A stretch of DNA of 64,000 nt from JAEUPI01 sp046348365 (GCA_046348365.1 JAXMEL010000003.1:682001-746000); one strand, 5' to 3'; numbered from the stretch's first letter, positions 50,981 to 60,637 are shown. The notes: generated from the sequence alone by a model not told the origin. Made by a program: numbers and translations.

Positions 50981-52612
50981 TCAGCGTTGCGGCCGCACGC
51001 GGTACAGCGCGTTGTTGCGGTCGGCGCTGAAGTAGACGTTGCCCTGCGCGTCGACCGCCACGCCGGTGGCCACGCCGGGTGGCGGCAGCCCCGGGCTCAT
51101 CGACAGGCCGATCGGCAGCTTGTCGGCCACGGTGCGGCGCTGGCCGCTCGCGGGGTCGATCTCGGTGAGCTTGCCGGCGGCCGCTTCGGCGACGATGAAG
51201 CTGCCCCACGGCGTCTGCGCCACGCCCTCGGGCAGCGCGAGGCCGGAGGCGACCTCGGTCTTCGCGCCGTCGGCCAGGGCCACGCGCGTGAGCTTGCCCG
51301 CGGCCTCGGTGACGTAGATCGCGCCGTCGCGGCCGAGCGTCATCTGCACCGGGCCGGCGAGCCCGGTGGTCACCGTGCGGCGCGTCGCGAAGTCGGCGCC
51401 ACTCGCCTGGATGATGCTGCCGGTGGCGATCTCGGCCACCAGCAGGCTGCCGTCTTCGAGCGCGATCACGTCGTACGGCGCCTTCCAGCCGTGCAGGTTG
51501 GCGATGGTCTTGCGCGTGGCGCGGTCCATCACCTGCACCCAGCCGGTGAACCACGAGGCGAGCGCGATGTGCTTGCTCGACACGCCGACCGCGAACGGAT
51601 ACTCGATGTCGGAACCGGCCGCGTGCATGCGCTTGATGTCGGTGACGGCGCCGGTGCCGAGGTCGACGCCGCGGAAGGCGAAGATGTCGGCCACCCACAG
51701 CTGGCCGCCGTCGACCTTCACGCCCGCGGGCACCGCGAGCTTGCCGCTGGTGAGCGTGCGCACGGCGCCGGTGGCGGGGTTGTAGGCCTGCACCGCGTTG
51801 TCGGCCATGTTCGACACGTAGACCGTGCCGTCGGGCGCGATGGCCAGGTTGTCGAGCGCGCTCGCGAGCCTGGCGGCCACCGTCTTGCGGCCGCTGGCGA
51901 GTTCCACGCGCGCCAGCTCGCCGGTGGCGGTGTCCACCACGTAGAGGTTGCCCTTGCCGTCGAGGTTGGCCGCCGCGGGGATCTTGAACTCGCGGTTGAT
52001 CACCGTGACGGCGCCGTTGGCCGGGTCGATCTTCACCACCGCGTTCTTGAACCACAGCGGCCCGTAGAGCATGCCGTCGGGGCCGACCTCGAAGCCGTTG
52101 AAGCCGCCGAGATCCTTGGCGATCAGGCGCGGCGGCTTCTGGCCCGCGGGGTCGAGCTCCCACAGCGCGTCGCCGAGGAAGACCTGCGCCGCATAGAGCT
52201 TGCCGTTGCGGCGGTCGAAGTCCAGCGAGTTGATGCCGGGCAGATCCTTGGCCACCACGCGCATCGGCGCGTCGTCGGCATCGCGCATGCGCACCATGCC
52301 CATCAGGTAGTTGGTCCACGCCAGCTCGCCCTTGGGCCCGACGGCGATGTCGTCGGCTTGGCCCTCGGGGCCGCCGATCAGGATCTTTGCGGCACCGCTC
52401 GCGCGATCGACCTCCCAGATCGCGCTGCCCACCACGCTGCCGGCGAGCAGCCGGCCCTTGGCGTCGATGGCCAGGCCGTGCACGCCGGTGAAGCTCGACG
52501 GCGCCACCACCGCCTCTGGCGCGGCCCAGCCGGCCGGGCGCGTGGGTGCGGTGCTGCAGGCGGCGAGCGCCAGCGCGGCGGCGGCCAGCAGCGGCAGGAT
52601 TTGTTTGCGCAT
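50981..52612 (-). CDS. SMP-30/NHL beta-propeller lipoprotein
   Basis: 543 residues. The lipoprotein signal is LLAAAALALAACS, with lipidated Cys at about residue 19. The rest is a series of propeller blades with recurring LDGKGNLYVVD, IAPDGTVYVSN and VDAQGNVYFSADRNN units, typical of SMP-30/gluconolactonase and NHL proteins. About ten such blade-like repeats suggest two propellers or one large one. Such proteins are lactonases or protein-binding scaffolds. With a lipid anchor it should face the periplasm or outer membrane. Catalytic metal ligands could not be assigned by eye. Confidence 0.75.
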   Translation of the reverse strand: MRKQILPLLAAAALALAACSTAPTRPAGWAAPEAVVAPSSFTGVHGLAIDAKGRLLAGSVVGSAIWEVDRASGAAKILIGGPEGQADDIAVGPKGELAWTNYLMGMVRMRDADDAPMRVVAKDLPGINSLDFDRRNGKLYAAQVFLGDALWELDPAGQKPPRLIAKDLGGFNGFEVGPDGMLYGPLWFKNAVVKIDPANGAVTVINREFKIPAAANLDGKGNLYVVDTATGELARVELASGRKTVAARLASALDNLAIAPDGTVYVSNMADNAVQAYNPATGAVRTLTSGKLAVPAGVKVDGGQLWVADIFAFRGVDLGTGAVTDIKRMHAAGSDIEYPFAVGVSSKHIALASWFTGWVQVMDRATRKTIANLHGWKAPYDVIALEDGSLLVAEIATGSIIQASGADFATRRTVTTGLAGPVQMTLGRDGAIYVTEAAGKLTRVALADGAKTEVASGLALPEGVAQTPWGSFIVAEAAAGKLTEIDPASGQRRTVADKLPIGLSMSPGLPPPGVATGVAVDAQGNVYFSADRNNALYRVRPQR

Positions 52613-52779
52613 GGTCGTGTCACTCCTCTTGCCGCCGGATCGGGCGGACGGGCACTGTAGACCCGCAGCCCGCCCGCGCCGCTGGTGCAAACGCCAATCG
52701 ACGCCGCGGCCTTGTCATCCGGCCGGCGCACCCCACGTTGTGGGCTGCGGGCTGGCATGCCCGTCAGGAGGATCTGGCG

Positions 52780-53058
52780 ATGTGGAAGCGTCTGTCGGTG
52801 CTGTGGCTGGTGGTCAAGGGCGATGCGCGCAGGCTGTGGTTCGCGCTGCGGCATCCCGATGCGCCGCGCTGGCTCAAGGTGGGCACCGCGCTGGTGCTGC
52901 TGTACCTGGTGTCGCCGCTGGACCTGATCCCCGACACGCTGCCGATCATCGGCGTGGTCGACGACCTGGTGCTGGTGCCGGCGGCGATCCGCTGGATGCT
53001 GAGCCGGCTGCCGCTGCACATCCGCAGCGCGGCCGACGCGCACCTGACGTCGGCCTGA
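52780..53058 (+). CDS. YkvA/DUF1232 small membrane protein
   Basis: 92 residues. The DUF1232 core is unmistakable: LKVGTALVLLYLVSPLDLIPDTLPIIGVVDDLVLVPAAI, with the SPxDLIPD motif. It has two hydrophobic segments. The function of the family is unknown; it is associated with the membrane. AGGAGG at 52766-52771 decides the start at 52780. Confidence 0.88.
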   Translation: MWKRLSVLWLVVKGDARRLWFALRHPDAPRWLKVGTALVLLYLVSPLDLIPDTLPIIGVVDDLVLVPAAIRWMLSRLPLHIRSAADAHLTSA

Positions 53059-53087
53059 TCGCGCACCCGGCGTCGGCCTGACCGCGG

Positions 53088-54584
53088 CTACTCGACGAAC
53101 TTGATTCGCTGCCCCGCGCGCGGCTCGGCGCCGCCGCCATAGGCGCCGTTGAGCAGGCGCAGGTGGCCCTCGGCATGCGGCAGCGGCGAGCGGCGCGCCA
53201 GCTCGCTCAGGCCGCCCGCGGGCAGGTTGCCGGTCTTCACCACCCACGGCCGCGCAGCGTTGCGATCGGCCGCCGTCATCGCGCGAAAGCTGGCCTCGGC
53301 CTCGCGCAGCGCGGGCCGTGCGCGCTGCAGCGCCGCGGCATCGCGCGCGACGCCGCGCATCGCGTAGATGCGCTCCTGCGGGCCGGTGACGAGCGTGACC
53401 TCGAAGGCCTGCTGCGCACCCTGCTGGCTGGTGCGCTGGCCGGCGTAGCGCGACGCGGCCAGCCCGTTCAGCGTGAGCCGCTCCACCTGCGCCTGCGTGG
53501 GCTTAAAGACATTGCGCACGATCTCGTCGTGCGTGGTGCCGGCTTCGCCGGGCACGGGCTGCAGCACGAGCGCGGCGTCGCCCGCCGCGTTGACGATACC
53601 GACGGCCGCGCTCTCGTTGCGCACCGCGTAGCCCGGCGGCGCCGCGAGCGTGATGCCGAGGCCTTCGTGGTAGAAGCGCTGGCCGCGCGTGACGCCTTGC
53701 GCGCGGCCGTCGCCGAAGGTCATGCCGTCGATCGCGGCGAGGTAGCGCGCACGCCCGTCATCGCCGTAGCGGCCCTGGTACTTCGCCGCCGCCTCGCGGA
53801 TCTGCTGCAGCCGCTGCTCGTTGCTGGGGTGCGACGAGAGCCAGTTCGTGCCGCCCGGGGCAGGGCGGCCGTCGGCCTTGGCCGACTCCGCGGCGAACTG
53901 CTCCTGGCTGCGCAGCAGCGCGATCACGTCGACCATGTTCTTGGGGTCGTACTGCGCGCGCGACAGGTACTCGGCGCCGAGCTGGTCGGCCTGCAGCTCC
54001 TGCTCGCGGCTGTAGGCCGCGATGCGGCCGGCGGCGACGCCTTGCGACACCTCCTGCGCCATCTGGCCGGCGCCGCGCAGGCCGCCGGCCTCGAGCACCG
54101 CGCCGAGCACGGTGGCGGCGAACACGCCGACGCCGGCGTTCTGCTCGCGCGTGGCACGCTGCGCGCCGTGCCGCGCGGTGACATGGCCGATCTCGTGGCC
54201 CAGCACGCCCGCCAGGTCGGCTTCACTGTCGAGGTAGGCCATGATGCCGCGCGTGATGTACACGTAGCCGCCCGGCAGCGCGAAGGCATTGATCTGCGGC
54301 GAGTCGACCACCGTGAAGGTCCAGGCGAGCTGCGGCCGGTGCGACAGCTTCGCGAGCTTCTGGCCCACGCCGTTCACGTAGGCCTGCAGCTTCGCATCGG
54401 CCACCGCCCCCATCTCGGCGATCACCTCCTGGTGCGCCTTGCGGCCTTCTTCGATCTCGGCCGCCTCGTCCATCACCGTGCGCTCCTCGCGCCCGGTGAC
54501 GGGGTTGGTGACGGGGGTGCCGCAGGCGGCGAGCAGCAGTGCCGCGAACGCGGCAGCGAGGGCTTCGGCGACGCGCCGGCGCAT
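53088..54584 (-). CDS. M48-family zinc metalloprotease, lipoprotein
   Basis: 498 residues. Lipoprotein signal LLLAACG (Cys21). The zinc motif HEIGH is at 130-134, with the third ligand E196 in SREQELQADQLGAEYL, which is the M48 ExxxD motif. ALPGGYVYITRGIMAYLDSEADLAGVLG around the active site is standard for the BepA/LoiP-like group that degrades misfolded outer-membrane proteins. The C-terminal 200 residues form an extra domain ending RLLNGAYGGGAEPRAGQRIKFVE, seen in long proteobacterial M48 proteins. It lies 8 bp after the AcuI-like gene. Confidence 0.88.
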   Translation of the reverse strand: MRRRVAEALAAAFAALLLAACGTPVTNPVTGREERTVMDEAAEIEEGRKAHQEVIAEMGAVADAKLQAYVNGVGQKLAKLSHRPQLAWTFTVVDSPQINAFALPGGYVYITRGIMAYLDSEADLAGVLGHEIGHVTARHGAQRATREQNAGVGVFAATVLGAVLEAGGLRGAGQMAQEVSQGVAAGRIAAYSREQELQADQLGAEYLSRAQYDPKNMVDVIALLRSQEQFAAESAKADGRPAPGGTNWLSSHPSNEQRLQQIREAAAKYQGRYGDDGRARYLAAIDGMTFGDGRAQGVTRGQRFYHEGLGITLAAPPGYAVRNESAAVGIVNAAGDAALVLQPVPGEAGTTHDEIVRNVFKPTQAQVERLTLNGLAASRYAGQRTSQQGAQQAFEVTLVTGPQERIYAMRGVARDAAALQRARPALREAEASFRAMTAADRNAARPWVVKTGNLPAGGLSELARRSPLPHAEGHLRLLNGAYGGGAEPRAGQRIKFVE

Positions 54585-54592
54585 GGCGGGCC

Positions 54593-55579
54593 TCAGCGCC
54601 GCACGTCGACCACCGTGCGGCCGCGCACCTGGCCGTCGAGCACGCGCGGCGCGTAGGCGATGGCCTCGGTGAGGCCGATCTCCACCGTCATCGCGTCGAG
54701 CTTCTTCGCGTCGAGGTGCCGCGCCATCAGCGCCCAGGCATCGCGGCGCATGTCGTTGGCCACCAGCACGCTGTTGATGCCGTACAGCGTCACGCCGCGC
54801 AGGATGAACGGCATCACCGTGGTCGGGAAGTCGCCGCCCTGCGCCAGCCCGCAGGCCGCCACGGCGCCGTTGTAGCGCGCCTGCGCGCAGGCGTTGGCCA
54901 GCGTGTGGCTGCCCACGGTGTCGATCACGCCGGCCCAGCTCTCCTTCTGCAGCGGCTTGCCCGGCTGCGCGAGCGCGGCGCGCTCCGCGATGCGCGCAGC
55001 ACCGAGGCTCTTGAGATAGCTCTCCTCCTGCGGCCGGCCGGTGGAGGCCACCGCCGTGTAGCCCAGGCTGCCCAGCAGTGCGAGAGCGACCGAACCCACG
55101 CCGCCGGCGGCGCCGGTGACGAGCACCTCGCCGTCGCCCGGCTTCAGGCCGTGGCGCTGCAGCGCCATCACGCTGAGCGCCGCCGTCACGCCGGCGGTGG
55201 CGATCGTCATCGCGCTGCGCGGCGTGAACGGGGCCGGGATCTTCAGCAGCCAGCCGGCGTCGAGCCGCGCCTTCTGCGCCAGGCCGCCCCAGTGGTTCTC
55301 GCCCAGGCCCCAGCCGGTGACGACGACCTTGTCGCCCGTCTTCCATTCGGCGCTGCGGCTCGCGCTCACCGTGCCCGCGAGATCGATGCCCGGCACCAGC
55401 GGCCAGTTGCGCACGATGGCGCCGCGGCCGGTGATCGCCAGCGCGTCCTTGTAGTTGAGCGTCGAGTACGCCACGTCGACCGTCACGTCGCGGTCGGGCA
55501 GCTTCGATTCATCGAGGTCGAGCAGCTCGGCGCGCGTCTTCTTGTCGTCGGTCTGGCTCAGCAGGATGGCTTTGAACAT
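54593..55579 (-). CDS. acuI: Acrylyl-CoA reductase/quinone oxidoreductase family protein (AcuI/YhdH)
   Basis: 328 residues, zinc-free medium-chain dehydrogenase. MFKAILLSQ, STLNYKDALAITGRG, PLVPGIDLAGTV, GLGENHWGGLAQKAR, the NADP loop VTGAAGGVGSVALALL and ASTGRPQEESYLKSLGA are AcuI/YhdH signatures. AcuI reduces acryloyl-CoA to propionyl-CoA with NADPH and protects against this reactive compound, for example in DMSP or 3-hydroxypropionate use. GGAGACC lies six bases before the ATG. Confidence 0.88.
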   Translation of the reverse strand: MFKAILLSQTDDKKTRAELLDLDESKLPDRDVTVDVAYSTLNYKDALAITGRGAIVRNWPLVPGIDLAGTVSASRSAEWKTGDKVVVTGWGLGENHWGGLAQKARLDAGWLLKIPAPFTPRSAMTIATAGVTAALSVMALQRHGLKPGDGEVLVTGAAGGVGSVALALLGSLGYTAVASTGRPQEESYLKSLGAARIAERAALAQPGKPLQKESWAGVIDTVGSHTLANACAQARYNGAVAACGLAQGGDFPTTVMPFILRGVTLYGINSVLVANDMRRDAWALMARHLDAKKLDAMTVEIGLTEAIAYAPRVLDGQVRGRTVVDVRR

Positions 55580-55664
55580 CGTCGGTCTCCGGCAAGAGGC
55601 CGCCCACGCATGGGGTTCGGCCCGGCGGCGAATGATCGCACGCCGGGCGCCGGGGGCAGATTGT

Positions 55665-56858
55665 TCAGCCGCGCCGCGCGTCGGACGGCAGCACGATGCC
55701 GCGGCGATCGAGCGCGCCGGCAACCGAGCCGCGCGTGATCTCGCCGACGATCAGCTCGTTGCAGCCGGCGAGGCCTGCGCGCACGCGGTCGGTGGAGCCG
55801 ATCTGGTCGGCCACCAGCAGCAGCACCGGCTTGCGTTCGCCGGGCAGGCGGCTGGTTTCGCGCACGTGGTTGCACAGGTCGATCGAATCGCCGCCGCCTT
55901 CCATCGCCAGCGCGCGGTCGACGAACACCGCGGCAAAGGGCCACGGTGCCGGCAACTGCGGCGCCACGCGCTGCTGGCGCACGCGAAAGCCGAAGGCCTG
56001 CAGCTGGCCGCACAGCGCCTGCGTGGTGGCGCTGGCGCCGCCGAGCACCAGCACCTCGGGTGCGAATGCCTCGTGTGCCCTGGCCGCCGCCTCGGCCGCC
56101 GCGCGGGCCTCGGCCTCGCGCAGGGCTTCGGCCTTGGCCTGCGCCTCGCGCTCGGCCGCAGCGCGCGCTTCGGCGGCAAATTGCTCGGCCACGCGCGCCT
56201 GCTCGGCGCGCAGCGCGGCCTCGCGCGCGGCGGCGGCGCGGCGTTCGGCGCGTCGAATCTCGTCGGCCTGCGCCGCCTCGCGGGCCTGCACATCGCGCGC
56301 CAGCTGCTGTGCCTGTTCGTGCTCTTTCTGCCGGGCCAGTTGCTCGGCCTGCTGGGCGCGCGCACGCTCGGCTGCCTCGGCAGCCTGGCGCGCGCGTTCG
56401 GCGCGCAGCAGCGCATGGGCTTCCTGCGCGGCGCGCTCCTCGGCCGCGCGCTGCTCGGCGGCGCGCGCGGCGGCAGCGCGTTCTTCGGCCGCCCTCATCT
56501 CGGCAGCCCGGGCCGCGGCGGCACGTTCCACCGCCGCGCGCTCCTCGGCCGAGCTGCGCTCGGCCGCATGCTGCAGCCGGTCGCGGCGCACCTGCGCGCG
56601 ACGGGCCGCGCGCTGCTCGGCAAGGCCGGGCTGGCGGCGGATGTCGAGATCCTCGTCGCCGTCCCACGAGCGCGAGTCGGAGTCCGAGATCACGAGCCCG
56701 TCGTCGTCGTCGTTCGTCTCGACCTCGGGCGGCGGTGGCGCCGGCGCGATGTCGCGCAGCGACAGGCTCACCGGCGCTTCGGCCGTGGGCGGCGCCAGCC
56801 GCGGCAGGCGGCTCGCGCGAGGCTCGTGGGGGTCGGAATCGTCGCGGCGGCGGATCAC
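55665..56858 (-). CDS. Alanine/glutamate-rich coiled-coil protein with C-terminal receiver-like domain
   Basis: About 397 residues from a GTG start. An acidic, proline-rich N-terminal third (NDDDDGLVISDSDSRSWDGDEDLD) is followed by about 190 residues of almost pure A/E/R/Q helix (residues about 85-270), a long coiled coil like TolA. The C-terminal 125 residues read like a CheY receiver: VLVLGGASATTQALCGQLQAFGF, then AAVFVDRAL with a phospho-acceptor-like aspartate, then KPVLLLVADQ. The conserved lysine region is replaced by ELIVGEITRG, so it may be a pseudo-receiver. No signal peptide is seen. The GTG lacks a clear ribosome site and the exact start is uncertain. No named family is recognised. 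Confidence 0.6.
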   Translation of the reverse strand: MIRRRDDSDPHEPRASRLPRLAPPTAEAPVSLSLRDIAPAPPPPEVETNDDDDGLVISDSDSRSWDGDEDLDIRRQPGLAEQRAARRAQVRRDRLQHAAERSSAEERAAVERAAAARAAEMRAAEERAAAARAAEQRAAEERAAQEAHALLRAERARQAAEAAERARAQQAEQLARQKEHEQAQQLARDVQAREAAQADEIRRAERRAAAAREAALRAEQARVAEQFAAEARAAAEREAQAKAEALREAEARAAAEAAARAHEAFAPEVLVLGGASATTQALCGQLQAFGFRVRQQRVAPQLPAPWPFAAVFVDRALAMEGGGDSIDLCNHVRETSRLPGERKPVLLLVADQIGSTDRVRAGLAGCNELIVGEITRGSVAGALDRRGIVLPSDARRG

Positions 56859-56893
56859 GGTTCGGGCGTGTTGGGGCAGGCGCTTCTCGCGGC

Positions 56894-58090
56894 TCAGGCG
56901 CGCTGCGGTTTCAGATAGGTCTCGGCCACGCGCACCCAATAGCTGGCGCCGGTGGGCAGCACGGCATCGTTGAAGTCGTAGCCGGGGTTGTGCACCATGC
57001 AGCCGCCTTGCTCGCCTTCGCCGTTGCCGATGAAGACGTAGCAGCCGGGCACCTTCTCGAGGAAGAACGCGAAGTCCTCGCTGCCGGTGACGGGCTCGCT
57101 CACGCCGAGCAGGCCGTCGCTGCCCAGCCAGTCGCGCACCACCTGCTTGCAGAACTCGGTCTGCTCGGGGTTGTTGAACAGCACCGGGTAGCGGCGCTGG
57201 TAGTCGACGTCGGCGCTGGCGCCGTAGACGGCGGCCTGGGTGCGGGCGATCTCGCCGATGCGGCGTTCGAGCAGGTCCTGCACGTCGGGGCGGAAGGCGC
57301 GCACCGACAGGCGCAGCTCGCATTCGGCGGGGATCACGTTGGGCGCTTCGCCGGCGTGGATGGCACCGACGGTGACCACGCCCATCTCCAGCGGCGGCAC
57401 GTTGCGCGAGACGATGGTCTGCAACGCCATCACGATGCTCGACGCGGCGACGATCGGGTCGACCGAGGTCTGCGGCATCGCGCCGTGGCTGCCCTTGCCG
57501 CGCACCTTGATGACCACCGAGTCCGAACTCGCCATCGCGAAGCCCGGCACGGCCATGAACTTGCCGGCCGGCTTGCCGGGCATGTTGTGCATGCCGAACA
57601 TCGCCTCGCACGGGAACAGCTTCAGGAAGCCGTCGTCGAGCATCTTCTTCGCGCCGGCCAGGCCTTCTTCGGCCGGCTGGAACACGAGGTGCAGGTGACC
57701 GTCGAAGCGCTTCGTCGCGGCGAAGTGGCGCGCGGCAGCCAGCAGCATCGCGGTGTGGCCGTCGTGGCCGCAGGCGTGCATCTTGCCGAACACCTTGCTC
57801 GCCCAGGGCTTGCCGCTCGTCTCGGCGATCGGCAGCGCATCCATGTCGGCGCGCAGGCCGATGTGGCGCGTGCCGGTGCCGGCGCGGATCGTGCCGACGA
57901 CACCGGTGCCGCCGAGGCCGCGGTGCACCTCGTAGCCCCAGCGCGCCAGGCGCTCGGCCACCAGATCGGCGGTGGCGTGTTCCTCGTAGGCCAGCTCCGG
58001 ATTCGAATGGATCTGGTGCCGGATGGCGACCATCTCTTCCTCGTGCTGGCGGATCTCGGCCAGCGCGGGCAGGGCCAGGGGTGCGTTCAT
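56894..58090 (-). CDS. M20-family amidohydrolase (hippurate hydrolase type)
   Basis: 398 residues. Metal-binding blocks are GLRADMDALPI, HACGHDGHTAMLL, FQPAEEGLAGAKKM, MFGMHNMPGKPAG and the C-terminal GSEDFAFFLEKVPG. The dimerisation domain contains GKGSHGAMPQTSVDPI. These are the signature of the HipO/IAA-amino-acid hydrolase branch, which cleaves N-acyl amino acids in the cytoplasm. The substrate is not determined by sequence. It lies upstream of the coiled-coil/receiver gene on the same strand, 35 bp apart. Confidence 0.9.
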   Translation of the reverse strand: MNAPLALPALAEIRQHEEEMVAIRHQIHSNPELAYEEHATADLVAERLARWGYEVHRGLGGTGVVGTIRAGTGTRHIGLRADMDALPIAETSGKPWASKVFGKMHACGHDGHTAMLLAAARHFAATKRFDGHLHLVFQPAEEGLAGAKKMLDDGFLKLFPCEAMFGMHNMPGKPAGKFMAVPGFAMASSDSVVIKVRGKGSHGAMPQTSVDPIVAASSIVMALQTIVSRNVPPLEMGVVTVGAIHAGEAPNVIPAECELRLSVRAFRPDVQDLLERRIGEIARTQAAVYGASADVDYQRRYPVLFNNPEQTEFCKQVVRDWLGSDGLLGVSEPVTGSEDFAFFLEKVPGCYVFIGNGEGEQGGCMVHNPGYDFNDAVLPTGASYWVRVAETYLKPQRA

Positions 58091-58241
58091 GTCGGTGTCG
58101 GCCTGATCGGTGTTTGGCGACGCCCGGGCGGGGCGTCACAGGCCAACAGTTTGTCACGGCTGGCGAAAATGAGGCGTGGCGGGCTCCCCGGGGTCGGGTG
58201 GAGCGTGTGCCCCGGGGTGCCGCCCTAGCGTGACAAGCTGC

Positions 58242-59423
58242 TCAGCAGCGCTCGAAGATCGCCGCGATGCCCTGGCCGCCGCCGATGCACATGGTGACCA
58301 GCGCGTAGCGGCCCTTGACGCGCTGCAGCTCGTACAGCGCCTTGGTGGTGATGATCGCGCCGGTGGCGCCCACCGGGTGGCCGAGCGAGATGCCCGAGCC
58401 GTTGGGGTTGACCTTGGCCGGGTCGAGCCCCAGCTCCTTGACCACCGCGCAGGCCTGCGCCGCGAAGGCCTCGTTGCTCTCGATCACGTCGAGGTCCTTC
58501 ACCGCGAGGCCGGTGCGCTCGAGCACCTTGCGCGTGGCCGGCACCGGGCCGATGCCCATGATGGTCGGCTCGACGCCGGCATGCGCATAGCCCACCAGCC
58601 GCGCCAGCGCCTTCAGGCCCTGCGCCTTGACGGCCTCGCCGCTGGCGAGCACCAGCGCCGCCGCGCCGTCGTTGATGCCCGAGGCGTTGCCGGCGGTGAC
58701 GGTGCCGTCTTTCTTGAACGCCGGCTTCATCTTGGCCAACGTCTCGAGCGTGGTGTCGCCCTTCACGTGCTCGTCGGTGTCGAACGCGACCTCGCCCTTG
58801 CGCGTCTTGATCATCACCGCAACGATCTGCTCCTTGAAGCGGCCGGCGGCGATGGCGGCGGCGGCGCGGCGATGGCTCTGCACGGCCAGCTCGTCCATCT
58901 GCGTGCGGCTGATGCCGAACTGCTCGGCGACGTTCTCGGCGGTGATGCCCATGTGGATCTTGTGGAACGGGTCGTGCAGCGCGCCGACCATCATGTCGAG
59001 CAGCTGCGTATCGCCCATGCGCGCGCCGAATCGCGCGGCGGGCATCAGGTACGCGCCGCGCGACATGCATTCGGCACCGGCGCCGATCGCAAGCTCGCAG
59101 TCGCCGAGCAGAATCGCCTGCGACGCCGACACGATGGCCTGCAACCCCGAGCCGCACAACCGGTTCACGTTGAAGGCCGGCGTCTCCTTGGGCAGGCCGG
59201 CGTTGACCGTTGCCACGCGGCTGAGGTAGGCGTCGCGCGGCTCGGTGGGGATCACCGTGCCCATCGCCACATGCCCGACCTTGCCTGCCGCGGCGCCGCT
59301 GCGCTCGAGCGCCGTCTTCACGGCCAGCGTGGCCAGGTCGGCCAGCGGCGTGTCCTTGAGCGTGCCGCCGAACGTGCCGATGGCGGTGCGCGCGGCACCG
59401 ACGACGTAGACCTCACGTGCCAT
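58242..59423 (-). CDS. bktB: Acetyl-CoA acyltransferase (BktB-type beta-ketothiolase)
   Basis: 393 residues with the thiolase triad: Cys90 in NVNRLCGSGLQAI, His349 in SLGHPVGATG and Cys379 in TMCIGGGQG. VGAARTAIGTFGG, EPRDAYLSRVATVN and ALHDPFHKIHMGITAENVAEQ follow the broad-range BktB of Cupriavidus rather than PhaA. It condenses acetyl-CoA with acetyl- or propionyl-CoA and cleaves longer 3-ketoacyl-CoAs. AAGGAG sits just before the ATG. Confidence 0.9.
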   Translation of the reverse strand: MAREVYVVGAARTAIGTFGGTLKDTPLADLATLAVKTALERSGAAAGKVGHVAMGTVIPTEPRDAYLSRVATVNAGLPKETPAFNVNRLCGSGLQAIVSASQAILLGDCELAIGAGAECMSRGAYLMPAARFGARMGDTQLLDMMVGALHDPFHKIHMGITAENVAEQFGISRTQMDELAVQSHRRAAAAIAAGRFKEQIVAVMIKTRKGEVAFDTDEHVKGDTTLETLAKMKPAFKKDGTVTAGNASGINDGAAALVLASGEAVKAQGLKALARLVGYAHAGVEPTIMGIGPVPATRKVLERTGLAVKDLDVIESNEAFAAQACAVVKELGLDPAKVNPNGSGISLGHPVGATGAIITTKALYELQRVKGRYALVTMCIGGGQGIAAIFERC

Positions 59424-59542
59424 GGATATCTCCTTGCGATTGGATGCGGCGCAGCTTAGGAGCCCCGGCCGACGGCTGGCTGACGGCGCCCAAAGGGCGT
59501 GCGCGCTGCTAAGGTATTGACTCGCGCCACCGGAGACGATCG

Positions 59543-60637
59543 ATGACCGCCAAGCCCCCGTTTCGAGCCGATCACGTCGGCAGCCTGCTGCGCCCGGCCG
59601 AGCTGGCCGCGATGCGCGAGCGCTTCAAGTCCGGCGCGGTCGATGCCGCGGCGTTGCGCGAGGCCGAGGACCGCGCGATCCGCGAGGTGGTGAAGCGGCA
59701 GGAGGCGATCGGGCTGCAGTCGATCACCGACGGCGAGCTGCGCCGCGACTGGTGGCATCTGGACTTCCTGGCCCAGCTCGACGGCGTGCAGCTGAAGACC
59801 AACGAGGGCGAGAAGTTCAAGCTCGCCGGCCAGGAGCAGCCGCCGATCACCAGCGTCAGCGGCCGCGTGGCGTGCTCGCGGCCGATCATGACCGAGCACT
59901 TCGCGTTCCTGAAGTCGATCACCTCGCGCACGCCGAAGATGACGATCCCGTCGCCGTCGATGCTGCATCTGCGCGGCGGGCGCGCGTCGATCTCGAAGCA
60001 GGTGTACCCCGATCTCGACGCGTTCTGGGCCGACGTGGCCGCCGCCTACCGGCAGGCGATCGCACACCTGGCCGCCGCCGGCTGCCGCTACCTGCAGCTC
60101 GACGACATCACCTTCGCCTACCTGTGCGATCCGAAGATCCGCGCCAACTGCATCGACAACGGCGACGACCCCGACGCGCTGCCGCGGCGCTATGCGCAGA
60201 CGATCAACGAGGCGCTGGCGGGCAAGCCGGCCGACATGGCGGTGACGATCCACACCTGCCGCGGCAACTTCAAGAGCGCGTGGGTCGCCGAGGGCGGCTA
60301 CGAGTCGGTGGTCGAGGCGATGTTCTCGACCGACGTCGACGGCTACTTCATGGAGTTCGACAGCGCGCGCGCCGGCGGCTTCGAGCCGCTCGCGGCGCTG
60401 CCGCGCGGCAAGAAGGTCGTGCTCGGCCTCGTGACGACCAAGGTCGGCGAGCTGGAGAGCAAGGATGCGCTGAAGCGCCGCATCGACGAGGCGGCCGCCT
60501 TCGTGCCGCTGGACAACCTGTGCCTGTCGCCGCAATGCGGCTTCTCGAGCACGCACCACGGCAACGCGCTGTCGGTGGACGACCAGTGGCGCAAGCTCGA
60601 GCGCGTGGTCGAGGTCGCGCGCGAGGTCTGGCGCTGA
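59543..60637 (+). CDS. Short MetE-like (cobalamin-independent methionine synthase C-domain) protein
   Basis: 364 residues covering only the catalytic C-terminal barrel of MetE. Start block RADHVGSLLRP, ITDGELRRDWWHLDFL, LQLDDITFAYLCDP, and the zinc-site residues in TIHTCRGN (His, Cys), YFMEFD (Glu) and LSPQCGFSS (Cys). This matches the YxjG/YxjH group, which uses a methyl donor other than the triglutamyl folate of full MetE or has an alternative acceptor. It ends 13 bp from a convergent gene, within a shared inverted repeat. Confidence 0.85.
   Translation: MTAKPPFRADHVGSLLRPAELAAMRERFKSGAVDAAALREAEDRAIREVVKRQEAIGLQSITDGELRRDWWHLDFLAQLDGVQLKTNEGEKFKLAGQEQPPITSVSGRVACSRPIMTEHFAFLKSITSRTPKMTIPSPSMLHLRGGRASISKQVYPDLDAFWADVAAAYRQAIAHLAAAGCRYLQLDDITFAYLCDPKIRANCIDNGDDPDALPRRYAQTINEALAGKPADMAVTIHTCRGNFKSAWVAEGGYESVVEAMFSTDVDGYFMEFDSARAGGFEPLAALPRGKKVVLGLVTTKVGELESKDALKRRIDEAAAFVPLDNLCLSPQCGFSSTHHGNALSVDDQWRKLERVVEVAREVWR

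Noticed and set aside
56859..58157. Extension of the coiled-coil/receiver gene upstream through the M20 amidohydrolase
   Set aside because: That segment is the shadow of the amidohydrolase, whose catalytic motifs are all in another frame. A GTG start at 56858 is the first reasonable start after it.
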